This document shows, piece by piece, positions 53,188-61,598 of a stretch of 64,000 nt of DNA (position 1 is its first letter; each line of letters starts with the position of its first letter). Below the pieces are notes generated by a model, which worked only from the letters and a program-made list of their open reading frames with translations, did no database searches and was not told where the DNA came from. Both the position numbers and the translations under genes were made by a program. Origin of the DNA: Vulcanimicrobiota bacterium (GTDB lineage Bacteria; Vulcanimicrobiota; Xenobia; Xenobiales; JADMJV01); assembly GCA_019637395.1 (NCBI GenBank), contig JAHBVR010000010.1:265402-329401 (forward strand), in the 5' to 3' direction.

Positions 53188-53227
53188 GTGTCGATTTGAT
53201 CTTTTAGAAGCTGTACGACACGTGTCG
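53188..53227. other. res-like inverted-repeat site upstream of the resolvase remnant
   Basis: GTGTCG (53188-53193) and CGACAC (53216-53221) form a 34-bp element with inverted ends, the size of a resolvase-binding subsite. It is immediately followed by the 12-bp palindrome CGACACGTGTCG (53216-53227). It lies just upstream of the truncated resolvase gene, where Tn3-type elements carry res. Only one clear subsite is visible. Confidence 0.4.
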
Positions 53228-53257
53228 AAAAAGTCATGCCAGGACTTCAGATCGACA

Positions 53258-53293
53258 GAAAAAACACCCTAGATCGGTGTCGATCTAGGGTGT
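53258..53293 (-). terminator. Rho-independent terminator (minus strand)
   Basis: A perfect 13-bp inverted repeat ACACCCTAGATCG (53264-53276) / CGATCTAGGGTGT (53281-53293) with a 4-nt loop. On the minus strand it is followed directly by a run of T (53264-53259). It would stop transcription coming from the RHS locus or from the PRiA4-like remnant at 53953-53493. Confidence 0.85.
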
Positions 53294-53492
53294 AGTCTAA
53301 TTGGACAGGCGGGATGTCAGGGACACCTGGTGTTAGTTTTCAAAGTCGACCACCAGGATGCAATGCGAGAGCCTTTCAAAGGATTGAAGACTTCCGCTAA
53401 TCCCAGAACCGGAAGTAAAAACGCGTCATGTGGCTTCTAAAGGTCGAGAAACTGCCTCGAAGTCCTATCGTTTTGATCAAAAATTCCGGGTT

Positions 53493-53953
53493 TTAAGCAA
53501 AACGGAAGCTAGTGCGTAAAATCGCAGCTATGTTTCCGGTGGGCCTATACGCCCAGGCTCCGGCCCCGCCTTCCGGTGGAGAGGCTCGCTGGCCGCCAAT
53601 GCAAACGGGGTAGGAGCGTTTCGCGTCCGGCTCCAGCATGGCTTCCAGGCGAAGATCAGCTTCCATCTGGCGGTGAAATTGTAGACGTAACGGAATTTCT
53701 CCCTCGGCCTGAGCCCAAATCGGCTCAATTTCACGGTTTTCGGATCATCAGCATAGTGCATTCCGCCGCCTTGGCTGCGGCCATAGTCCTTGCCGTGGAT
53801 GCGAAACCGATGGGTGTATTCATCGGTCCAGCCAAAGGCCATCTGCAACACCGCGTGAAGATCGGCCAGGCTGGATTCGCTCTGAAGCAGAACCCGGCGC
53901 CAGATCAGAGGGCTGATGTCGCGTAGAACAACGCGGAGCTGGTAGATGGACAC
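53493..53953 (-). pseudogene. Frameshifted plasmid pRiA4b ORF-3-like gene
   Basis: The frame from 53953 reads MSIYQLRVVLRDISPLIWRR, VLLQSESSLADLHAVLQMAF and HRFRIHGKDYG, the conserved N-terminal half of the PRiA4_ORF3/IS1096-associated family. After FRYVYNFTARW at about 53660 the correct continuation (EADLRLEAMLEPDAKRSYPV, CIGGQRASPPEGGAGAWAY) lies in the next frame. A 1-bp indel in CCAGATGGAAGC is therefore likely. The shifted frame then runs into unrelated codons and stops at 53493, so the C-terminus is also lost. Confidence 0.7.
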
Positions 53954-54047
53954 CGCCAGAGCCTACTAAACAGGTTCCACTTGAGCAAGCTGGTGGCCCA
54001 TTTAGGCGTCTCCCCCCCGGGATTTTAGTGCTCTCCGCCTACGGACC

Positions 54048-54081
54048 AAAAAAGAAAAGTCTGGGTGCAAGAACCCAGACT
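54048..54081 (-). terminator. Rho-independent terminator after the RHS-linked genes
   Basis: Stem AGTCTGGGT (54058-54066) / ACCCAGACT (54073-54081), loop of six bases. On the minus strand it is followed by TTTCTTTTTT. It lies 38 bp beyond the stop of the small exported protein at 54119 and marks the end of the RHS transcription unit. Confidence 0.85.
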
Positions 54082-54118
54082 CTTTACTCTCAAGTAGGAC
54101 GTTTTATGGCAAAATTTG

Positions 54119-54571
54119 CTACCATTGCTCCAAAACAATTGATTTAAGCCGATCCTGTTTCAATCTGAAAACAAGCCTAGCGTGAAGACTACGGACTGCA
54201 TACTCCAGCCCACTTTTGTCCTTCTCTTGTGGCGGCCCGAGCAACGCAATGATTTTTTTACTTAATTCTCCCGCGGCAACTGATTTCCCATCATAGTTTA
54301 GTCTGAATCCCTCAATGCTGGAAACCTTCCCAAAGGTGAAAGTCACATCAATTTCCTGAGGGCTTCCCTTGCGGAAAAGGAGACTGTAATCCTCACCCTC
54401 TCCTACCGACTCACGAATGAGGTCCACCATTGAGTATTCTTTACCCAACTTGCCGACAACTTGACGGGAGGTCATTCCCAACTTCACGTTCTCAACAGAC
54501 AGATCTTGTGCAAAAGCCGACATCGATGTCACTAGAAAGCCCAAGACCAGGATCAGCTTACCAGGTTTCAT
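54119..54571 (-). CDS. Small exported protein coupled to the orphan RHS tip (immunity candidate)
   Basis: A 150-residue protein with a Sec signal (MKPGKLILVLGFLVTSMSAFA, cut before QD). The mature domain has a KLGMTSRQVVGKLGKE segment like the SmpA/BLIP-type small beta-helix proteins, and ends VFRLKQDRLKSIVLEQW. Its ATG overlaps the orphan RHS stop (ATGA), the usual position of an immunity gene. If so, it protects in the periplasm, which is unusual if the linked toxin acts in the cytosol. It is followed by a strong terminator. Confidence 0.65.
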   Translation of the reverse strand: MKPGKLILVLGFLVTSMSAFAQDLSVENVKLGMTSRQVVGKLGKEYSMVDLIRESVGEGEDYSLLFRKGSPQEIDVTFTFGKVSSIEGFRLNYDGKSVAAGELSKKIIALLGPPQEKDKSGLEYAVRSLHARLVFRLKQDRLKSIVLEQW

Positions 54572-56085
54572 AATCTGACATTACCTCCTTGTATTTGAAT
54601 TGTTCCTCGCAAAGCCTCCGCTGCCTTCGTGTTCCGAATTCCAGATAGAGCATTGTCGGATGCCTCCTGAACCGATTGACCAGCTTCTAGATTTCGGATG
54701 AATGGGCGCAAGAAGCGTCTGATATGCTTCATCTCCGTGACGTTCTTAAGGGTGATGGTCGCCATGCCCCGCGGCGTCTCCATCCGGCCAATCCCGGCGT
54801 TGTCATCAGTCCTACACCCTGCTAAGAACAGGATTTTTGGGCGCCTCTTCCAGGCTCGCAGTTGCTCTAGCCTAAGAGTTCCACCTTCCAAATGAACCCC
54901 CTCGAAGCTGGCCCAATTATGAGCGAAGAGCACCATTAGGTCAGAGGTATTCTCATAAGCAGTCTTCAGTTCGAGTATAGTGACCGAATCATCGTAAGTG
55001 ACATCGGTTCTTGTACCGCATATATCGTGAGAAACCTTGATTTTTTCGCCCGTTCCAATCCATATTGGATCTAGCCCGCTGGGATCCACCCAATTCGTTG
55101 GGCTCTGCCCCGTGTAGCCAAAGAGATTCAGACCACCACTGAATCCTATCGGATCCTGAGACAACCAGCGAGCCAGGTTGGCATCATACCAACGTTGCCT
55201 GGCGTAGTATAAGCCACCGCCCTCATTGCGCTGCCCCAGGCCGCCCACATAGGAGTGCGCGCTCAGGTCCGCTGGAGGCGTGGTCGATGATTCCGGCACG
55301 CCGAACTCATCGAACTTGAACTCGCCCTGGCTCACGCCGGAGCTGTTCACCACCTTGCGCACGGACGAGAGGCCGTCCGAGATCAGGAAGTAGAGGTTGC
55401 CGCCCTGCTCCAATCCCAGCAGTTGGTGCCCCTGCACGAAAGACACCGGTCCCGAGGGGCGGGTATCGCACAGGGACATGGCCCCGCTGGAGAAGGATTT
55501 GGAGGCACCGGCGCCATCCACCTTGAGCCGGCGGATGCCCTCGTGGTCATACGAGGTCGTCTCCACCGGGGTGCCGCCCACGGCCACCTGGCGCAGTCGG
55601 TTGAAGTCGTTCCAGTCGTAGGTGGTCGTCACACCCGATTGGGTGCGGGCAATCATGTTGCCGTCGTGGTCGTGGCTGTAGGACTCCACCACAGCCGGCG
55701 AGCCTCCGAAGGGAGTGAACGACCGGGAAGCGATCTGATCGGCCAGATCATATCCATAGGTCCACACGTCACCGTTGGGCAGGGTCAGACTCATCCGGTT
55801 GTCGGATTCGTCGTATGCATAAAGCGTGGTCGAACTGCCGCGCGTAACCGAGGTCAGCCGGTTCAGATAATCGTAGCCGTAGCTCCAGGTGGTCGCTCCG
55901 CCCGCATCCGGCGTATCGATCAGGCTGATCCGGTTGCCGCTGTCATCGTAGCTATATTCAAAGCGGTGGAAGTGAACCCCCGATTTGAGATAGCGTAGAC
56001 ACAGCAGTTGGCCGTTGGCGTCCCAGCCGGTGCTCCCATCCGTCTTGGTAAAGCTGGCCACCAGCCCACCGGACGGAGCTTCCAA
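54568..56085 (-). CDS. Orphan RHS tip with CHAT/caspase-like C-terminal domain
   Basis: A 505-residue open frame. Residues 5-338 are the RHS/YD core end, nearly identical to part of the full RHS at 56575, and finish in the DPIGF ... TNWVDPSGLD boundary. The 167-residue variable tail (339-505) has VLFAHNWASFEGVHLEGG (H389) and PKILFLAGCRTDD (C424). This is the His-Cys dyad order and spacing of CHAT/caspase-like proteases, with a (Y/N)-rich lead-in. The start is a TTG after GGAAA inside non-RHS sequence. The piece lacks the RHS N-terminus and cannot be a complete delivered toxin. It looks like a displaced, silent tip available for recombination with the intact gene. Confidence 0.7.
   Translation of the reverse strand: MEAPSGGLVASFTKTDGSTGWDANGQLLCLRYLKSGVHFHRFEYSYDDSGNRISLIDTPDAGGATTWSYGYDYLNRLTSVTRGSSTTLYAYDESDNRMSLTLPNGDVWTYGYDLADQIASRSFTPFGGSPAVVESYSHDHDGNMIARTQSGVTTTYDWNDFNRLRQVAVGGTPVETTSYDHEGIRRLKVDGAGASKSFSSGAMSLCDTRPSGPVSFVQGHQLLGLEQGGNLYFLISDGLSSVRKVVNSSGVSQGEFKFDEFGVPESSTTPPADLSAHSYVGGLGQRNEGGGLYYARQRWYDANLARWLSQDPIGFSGGLNLFGYTGQSPTNWVDPSGLDPIWIGTGEKIKVSHDICGTRTDVTYDDSVTILELKTAYENTSDLMVLFAHNWASFEGVHLEGGTLRLEQLRAWKRRPKILFLAGCRTDDNAGIGRMETPRGMATITLKNVTEMKHIRRFLRPFIRNLEAGQSVQEASDNALSGIRNTKAAEALRGTIQIQGGNVRL
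55180..56068. repeat. RHS core duplication, copy A
   Basis: Copy A of an approximately 0.9-kb direct repeat; copy B is at 57271-58159 (offset 2091 bp). From about 55280 to 56066 I see no differences by eye. At the 55180 side several mismatches accumulate, and at 56068 similarity stops abruptly (GGACGGAGC versus GGAGGGATA). Confidence 0.85.
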
Positions 56086-56095
56086 ATTTCCTAGT

Positions 56096-56129
56096 AAAAA
56101 GACCCTCAGGCGCCACCCAAAGGGTCTTT
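56096..56129 (-). terminator. Rho-independent terminator after the RHS immunity candidate
   Basis: Stem AAAGACCCT (56098-56106) / AGGGTCTTT (56121-56129) with a 14-nt loop. On the minus strand the stem is followed by a T-run continuing to 56096. It lies 45 bp beyond the stop of the gene at 56174, before the orphan tip begins, so the main RHS transcript ends here. Confidence 0.8.
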
Positions 56130-56173
56130 CTATACCTCTTCGCTGAAGTGTGAAACCAGAGCGAACCTAAGCG

Positions 56174-56572
56174 TTACATTACTCTGAAATCCTCCAGAAC
56201 GAGAGTGGCTCCTTTTTCGTGTTCTTTTACAAGAAAAGTCGCGGTCAAGTCGCTCCAACTTCCAGAAATAGGAATGTCCCACCAAGCCTCTCCGACATAC
56301 TTTGGATTGAACGAACTCATCTTTATGTCATGGCGAGGCTGCGGTCCACCCGATGCTGTAGCAGGATCAGTTACTTTAGGATTGTTTACTTGTGCTCTGG
56401 AAGAGTAGTCGGTAATAATTTCCTTAAGCATCTCAGGAGGCCAGACAGTCCCTTCCTCGTGCACAATATATGCTGAGGCTTCAGTGTATTTTTCTTCCAC
56501 CAGCAAATTAACCCATTCTTCAATTGCTTGTCTAATGGACTCTTGCGTCACAGGATTAATGATATGCATCAC
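56174..56572 (-). CDS. Candidate immunity protein for the RHS HNH-like toxin
   Basis: A 132-residue acidic cytosolic protein: IRQAIEEWVNLLVEEKYTEA, YIVHEEGTVWPPEMLKEII, GEAWWDIPISGSWSDLTATF. The layout (a helix with EEWV-x-LL, then WPPE-x-L, then a WWDIPI/WSDLTATF strand pair) resembles DUF7668-type proteins seen beside polymorphic toxins, but I cannot confirm that. It begins 2 bp after the RHS stop, has no signal peptide and precedes a terminator. That is exactly the position and size of an RHS immunity gene. Confidence 0.7.
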   Translation of the reverse strand: MMHIINPVTQESIRQAIEEWVNLLVEEKYTEASAYIVHEEGTVWPPEMLKEIITDYSSRAQVNNPKVTDPATASGGPQPRHDIKMSSFNPKYVGEAWWDIPISGSWSDLTATFLVKEHEKGATLVLEDFRVM

Positions 56573-56574
56573 TA

Positions 56575-59500
56575 TTACTTCCTATCCAATGGAATTCGAG
56601 TGGGCGTACTGGGACCATGGCCTATTTTTGTAAAATAATCCATAGCCTCCTTAATCGCCTGTCGCGCCTCGGCCTTATTAAAAACTCCAGACCTTCTCAG
56701 CGCTTTGTAACCGATTCGGCATTCTGCAGCCAATGTGCCACCGCCTCTTTGTTGCTGAACCCGGGTGGCCAAATTGTGTGGCGTGCCAGCCACTTTCGCT
56801 TGGCCGGGAAGACCTACTGTCGGCGCTGCACTGTAGCTGTATCCGGGTAAGTCTTTAACTGCAGCATTTTGAATAACGTGGTGACGCTGACGTCCAGTCT
56901 GCTTCCAATACGGCGACGTCTGAGGCCCAACACCTTGAGTATATATTTGAGGCTCCCAATTGGGGTTGGTAGGATCGCCTGCCCCAAGCTCACCATAGTA
57001 GATCGAAATGCCTAGGTCGCAAGTCGCAGGCGCAAAATGGAATGGCGCAGCAGCTTTCAACAAAAGTCGCGCAAAGCGAGCAGGTGAGGGCCCTACATAG
57101 GGGCGAACTGTGGCTTCTGGACCCCAGTAAGCACCAGGATCTGCTCCGAGCGGAGGCAATTCAAGACCTTCAGGATCCGTCCAATTCGTTGGATTCTGCC
57201 CCGTGTAGCCAAAGAGGTTCAGTCCGCCATCAAACCCGATAGGATCCTGAGACAACCAGCGCCCTAGATTCGCATCATACCAACGTTGCCTGGCGTAGTA
57301 TAAGCCACCGCCTTCATTGCGCTGCCCGAGGCCGCCCACATAAGAGTGCGCACTTAGGTCCGCTGGAGGCGTGGTCGATGATTCCGGCACGCCGAACTCA
57401 TCGAACTTGAACTCGCCCTGGCTCACGCCGGAGCTGTTCACCACCTTGCGCACGGACGAGAGGCCGTCCGAGATCAGGAAGTAGAGGTTGCCGCCCTGCT
57501 CCAATCCCAGCAGTTGGTGCCCCTGCACGAAAGACACCGGTCCCGAGGGGCGGGTATCGCACAGGGACATGGCCCCGCTGGAGAAGGATTTGGAGGCACC
57601 GGCGCCATCCACCTTGAGCCGGCGGATGCCCTCGTGGTCATACGAGGTCGTCTCCACCGGGGTGCCGCCCACGGCCACCTGGCGCAGTCGGTTGAAGTCG
57701 TTCCAGTCGTAGGTGGTCGTCACACCCGATTGGGTGCGGGCAATCATGTTGCCGTCGTGGTCGTGGCTGTAGGACTCCACCACAGCCGGCGAGCCTCCGA
57801 AGGGAGTGAACGACCGGGAAGCGATCTGATCGGCCAGATCATATCCATAGGTCCACACGTCACCGTTGGGCAGGGTCAGACTCATCCGGTTGTCGGATTC
57901 GTCGTATGCATAAAGCGTGGTCGAACTGCCGCGCGTAACCGAGGTCAGCCGGTTCAGATAATCGTAGCCGTAGCTCCAGGTGGTCGCTCCGCCCGCATCC
58001 GGCGTATCGATCAGGCTGATCCGGTTGCCGCTGTCATCGTAGCTATATTCAAAGCGGTGGAAGTGAACCCCCGATTTGAGATAGCGTAGACACAGCAGTT
58101 GGCCGTTGGCGTCCCAGCCGGTGCTCCCATCCGTCTTGGTAAAGCTGGCCACCAGCCCACCGGAGGGATAGGCGATGGTCTCCAACCGGCCGGCCGCATC
58201 GTAGGAATATGTGAAGGTCTGGCCCTGGTAGACTACCGTTCGCAAACGGCCATCGTTATAGTAAGTGTATTGCGTTATTCTGCCGTAAATGTCCGTTACT
58301 TGAGTAAGGTTTCCTTCGGCATCATACTGGTAAGAAACGGTCTCTCCGTTGGCATAGGTGATCTGGGTCACCCGATCCAGCGAATCGTAAGCATAGATGG
58401 TGTCATGCTTATAAAACGCCTTGGTATAGTCTACCTGGCCATAAATCTCACCCACTCTGGCCCCGATCATCCGGCTTAACTCGTCGTAGGCGTAGAGATG
58501 ACGCTCTTCCTGCGTCTCCACCTGCACCAGCCGGCACAGCGTATCGAACGAAGAACTCATCTGCACCCCACGCGGGGAGAGGGTGGTATGGCCCACGCAG
58601 AACGGCTCGTAAGCCGCGTAGCTGAGCCTTCCCAGGAAGTCGGCGGATTTCACCGCCCGGCCCAGAGGGTCGTATTCCACTTCCGTGCCGGCCACCACCG
58701 GGGTGTTATTCGGTGCAGGCCGTTTGATGCGCAACAGGCTTTTCAACTGCGAGAAGCCCGTATACTCATAGCCTACCCGCGACTCATAGTCGGTGCTGTT
58801 GTTCGGCCCGTTCTGGGCATCCACCACCTCGACCCGGCCCGAAAGGTCGTATTCAAAGCGGGTGCGCCGCCGGTTGCTGCTACTTCCCTGGTTGGCCGGG
58901 GCCTCGATCCATTCCAACAGCCCGTCCACGTAGTTCGAATAGACGCTCTGGCCCTTGGCGTCACGCGCCTCCACCATGCGGTCCTTGCCGTCAAAGACAG
59001 TGCGCACCGTATTCGAAAGCGGGTCCTGGACCTCATAGACGTTGTCGTAGTCGTCGTAGCTGATGGTGGTGGTGCGCGCCGGCGCCGCCCCCGGGCCGGC
59101 CGGCGTGGTGATCGTCACCAGATTGGCCGTTGTGCCGTCGTAGCCCATCGTGGTGGTGAAACCGCGACGGTCCGTAATGTCCGTGACCAGGCCGTCGGAA
59201 CGCCGGGTCAAGACCATTTCGTTATTCTGTGCGTCGATTACCTTGATCAGATTGCCGTCGGAGTCATACCGCAGCTCCGTCGGCGCATAGGTGGTCGGAG
59301 TTCCGTTGACCGTCACCTGGGGCCGGTGAATCTTGCGCAGCAGCTTCTGATGCTTGGGATTGAGCGGCCCGGGATCGATGTCCTCCACCCAGTCATAGGT
59401 GGTCACGTTGAGATGGTCGTCGGTCAGCGTGCGCAGGCTGCCCTGGGCGTTATAGGTCATCCAGGTGCTGGCCCCGTTCGGACTGATCTGCCGGGTCATC

Positions 59501-61350
59501 AGGAACGGATTCAGAGAATCGGCATACTCGAAGGAACTGACGTTGATGACGTTGGGAACGACCGTCCGGTCCACCAGTTCCCACTGCTCCTCGACGTTAT
59601 AAAAATCGTCGTAAAACGAGTGGGACTGCCGGAGGTAGGCGGGATCGCTGGAGCTGACGTTCAGATCGAACTGCGTCGTGCGCAAACAATCCGTCGGGAT
59701 GTCGAACGGCGCCGGGAACAGCGGGACCTGGTCGCCGAAATCATAGTAGACAAGCATTTGATCATAGCTCTGCTCCGCGATTTTGCGGCCCAGGTCATCG
59801 TACAGGTATTGCGCCATGGCCAGGCCCCGAGCGTCATAAATCACGCTGATCTGCCCGTCGCTGTCATACTCGAAGGTCATGGTTTCTCCGCTCGGATCGG
59901 TGATCGATTCCAGGCGGTCTGGACTGATCGGATGGCTGCTCGAATAGTAGCTCATCGTGGTCAGTCGGCCGTTGACTGGGTCATTTACGCGAAGGGTCTG
60001 GGTTTGCCCATCGGCGCGCGGGGTCAGGCCATAATCGAAGTAGATGGCTCGGCCCTTGCCGTCCGACATCACCAGACTGCCCGAAGAGCGGTCATAGGTG
60101 ATTCCGTTGCCGTTGCGGTCGATGTCGCGCAACAACAGGCCCGAAGCGTCAAACTCCCGCCGCGTTTGGTCCTCAAAGGTCACCGCATAAGTGTAGTTTG
60201 GATCGCTGAGGGTTTTCTCAATTTGAGAATAATTGTCCTCATGGTAGGGCACGTAACTGCCGCCACTCAAAGCCCAACGCATCGACGCCCCGGACTCGTC
60301 CTCATAAATCAGGCTGGAATCCACCGGGTCTTCGTAAACGCGAATGCCGGTATTGGATTTCCAACCGTAGCCCATCGAGCCGGGCCCATCTTCGGTGAAG
60401 CTGGCACTGAAGGCCATCACCACCGACATGGGATTGCCCGCCTGGCTGCCAATCCCGGCCAGTTGAATGAGGAACCGCAACAAGCCATCCTTACAGGCAC
60501 AGCGCGTGCACAGGGCCCGAGTGTCCACCGGATAAATCGCGGTGGTGCCCGCCGTCGGCACACTGGCCCCGCCGTAAGCCACCGGAAAGAACACGCCGTG
60601 CTTGGTCTTCCCGTTGTTTTTCTTGCAGTTCCAGTCATACGAGAAGTCGGCCACTTTGCCAGTCACCGGAGCGCGCGCCGACACCGCTGTGCTGCCGGGG
60701 ACCGCCTTCAGAAGGTTCCCGGCCGTATCCTGAAAATCCAGCTCCCAATCAATGTTGCTGGTCGGCGTCCAGCCACCGGGATACAACGAGGTCGAAACCG
60801 GTAGAGTTCTCCACTCTCCGCGCAACTGGCAAAGGTTGTTCTTCGAGACCGGATCGATGCGCTTGCGCAGCGGCGAGAATCCGCGCAGCACCAGCCAGCG
60901 ATAGTCGAAGCTCCACTCCAGGCTTGGGCTCGGAGGCGTCGAGCCGATTTCGTAAATAGCTTCTGTGACCTCGTAAGTCCCCGCCAAATTTTCTTCCGTC
61001 CGACTGGCATTCGGCTGAAGAGGGGCATAGATGTTGTCGAAGGTCAGGGTGGTCGCCTGAAAATTGCTCTGGTCCGCCACCGGAGGATTGTTAAAATCGG
61101 GGCTGGGACCGGCATAAACCGTGTTGACCCCTCCCGACCTCACCACTTTCCAATACGAATCGATCTGAATCGCCGGATTGGAGGTGTGCTTTAAGTAGAA
61201 GGCCAGATAATAGGTGGAGTTGCCGCTGCTGATGCTGACCGTCCGCCGATAGGCGAAGTAAAGGTCGGTTCCATAGACAAAATCCACGTTGGTCTGAGTC
61301 GAAGTCGGCCCATACTGACGAAAAAAGGCTTTGCTTCCCAGGGTAATCAT
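56575..61350 (-). CDS. RHS-family polymorphic toxin with HNH-like C-terminal domain
   Basis: A 1591-residue protein. Residues about 310-1390 are RHS/YD repeats (YDSDGQISVIYDARGLAMAQ, YDAEGNLTQVTDIYGRITQY and many more) that form a shell around the toxin. The first 300 residues are beta-rich with a Cys cluster (LCTRCACKDG). There is no PAAR motif or signal peptide. The core ends at DPIGFDGGLNLFGYTGQ ... DPEGL (about 1396). The 195-residue tail has GRQRHHVIQNAAVKDLPGYS (H1490/H1491), GTPHNLATRVQQQRGG (H1525/N1526) and a helical end, as in HNH/EndoVII-type nuclease toxins. The start overlaps the upstream small gene (ATGA). Confidence 0.88.
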   Translation of the reverse strand: MITLGSKAFFRQYGPTSTQTNVDFVYGTDLYFAYRRTVSISSGNSTYYLAFYLKHTSNPAIQIDSYWKVVRSGGVNTVYAGPSPDFNNPPVADQSNFQATTLTFDNIYAPLQPNASRTEENLAGTYEVTEAIYEIGSTPPSPSLEWSFDYRWLVLRGFSPLRKRIDPVSKNNLCQLRGEWRTLPVSTSLYPGGWTPTSNIDWELDFQDTAGNLLKAVPGSTAVSARAPVTGKVADFSYDWNCKKNNGKTKHGVFFPVAYGGASVPTAGTTAIYPVDTRALCTRCACKDGLLRFLIQLAGIGSQAGNPMSVVMAFSASFTEDGPGSMGYGWKSNTGIRVYEDPVDSSLIYEDESGASMRWALSGGSYVPYHEDNYSQIEKTLSDPNYTYAVTFEDQTRREFDASGLLLRDIDRNGNGITYDRSSGSLVMSDGKGRAIYFDYGLTPRADGQTQTLRVNDPVNGRLTTMSYYSSSHPISPDRLESITDPSGETMTFEYDSDGQISVIYDARGLAMAQYLYDDLGRKIAEQSYDQMLVYYDFGDQVPLFPAPFDIPTDCLRTTQFDLNVSSSDPAYLRQSHSFYDDFYNVEEQWELVDRTVVPNVINVSSFEYADSLNPFLMTRQISPNGASTWMTYNAQGSLRTLTDDHLNVTTYDWVEDIDPGPLNPKHQKLLRKIHRPQVTVNGTPTTYAPTELRYDSDGNLIKVIDAQNNEMVLTRRSDGLVTDITDRRGFTTTMGYDGTTANLVTITTPAGPGAAPARTTTISYDDYDNVYEVQDPLSNTVRTVFDGKDRMVEARDAKGQSVYSNYVDGLLEWIEAPANQGSSSNRRRTRFEYDLSGRVEVVDAQNGPNNSTDYESRVGYEYTGFSQLKSLLRIKRPAPNNTPVVAGTEVEYDPLGRAVKSADFLGRLSYAAYEPFCVGHTTLSPRGVQMSSSFDTLCRLVQVETQEERHLYAYDELSRMIGARVGEIYGQVDYTKAFYKHDTIYAYDSLDRVTQITYANGETVSYQYDAEGNLTQVTDIYGRITQYTYYNDGRLRTVVYQGQTFTYSYDAAGRLETIAYPSGGLVASFTKTDGSTGWDANGQLLCLRYLKSGVHFHRFEYSYDDSGNRISLIDTPDAGGATTWSYGYDYLNRLTSVTRGSSTTLYAYDESDNRMSLTLPNGDVWTYGYDLADQIASRSFTPFGGSPAVVESYSHDHDGNMIARTQSGVTTTYDWNDFNRLRQVAVGGTPVETTSYDHEGIRRLKVDGAGASKSFSSGAMSLCDTRPSGPVSFVQGHQLLGLEQGGNLYFLISDGLSSVRKVVNSSGVSQGEFKFDEFGVPESSTTPPADLSAHSYVGGLGQRNEGGGLYYARQRWYDANLGRWLSQDPIGFDGGLNLFGYTGQNPTNWTDPEGLELPPLGADPGAYWGPEATVRPYVGPSPARFARLLLKAAAPFHFAPATCDLGISIYYGELGAGDPTNPNWEPQIYTQGVGPQTSPYWKQTGRQRHHVIQNAAVKDLPGYSYSAAPTVGLPGQAKVAGTPHNLATRVQQQRGGGTLAAECRIGYKALRRSGVFNKAEARQAIKEAMDYFTKIGHGPSTPTRIPLDRK
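57271..58159. repeat. RHS core duplication, copy B
   Basis: Copy B of the repeat described at 55180-56068, lying inside the intact RHS gene (codons of about residues 1064-1360). The near identity of copies A and B indicates recent duplication or ongoing gene conversion. Confidence 0.85.
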
Positions 61351-61598
61351 GATTTCATTTCCTTTCGTTGTTGAAGAAGATCGGCCAACCAGGGGCCAGG
61401 CTCCGGGACGGTGATTGCGTTCTCACGAACCACGGTGGGTATAGGCGTCGTCACCTTTACGAGAGACTCCGGCGCAAGATAAGAGACTCTCGCGGAGTTA
61501 GGCTCAGTCTCGCCCAAGAAGGGTTCTGCTGATCGTTGAGCAGGCCGTCGACTCCAGGTTCGAGCGACCAACTGGTTATCAAAATCGGGTTTATTCAC
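61347..61598 (-). CDS. Small protein between the NifU-like and RHS genes
   Basis: An 83-residue protein. GTG at 61598 overlaps the NifU-like stop (GTGA), and its TGA overlaps the RHS start (ATGA), so three cistrons are coupled end to end. The sequence starts NKPDFDNQLVARTWSRRPAQ and ends EPGPWLADLLQQRKEMKS. It is Pro-rich and probably extended, with no family recognised. A size and position directly before an RHS gene suit an adaptor or chaperone for the RHS toxin; this is inference. Confidence 0.65.
   Translation of the reverse strand: MNKPDFDNQLVARTWSRRPAQRSAEPFLGETEPNSARVSYLAPESLVKVTTPIPTVVRENAITVPEPGPWLADLLQQRKEMKS

Noticed and set aside
58498-60804. 768-codon plus-strand ORF antisense to the RHS gene
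   Set aside because: It is a shadow of the RHS reading frame. Its translation is rich in Arg/His/Val with no motif, and the minus-strand RHS protein has clear YD repeats.
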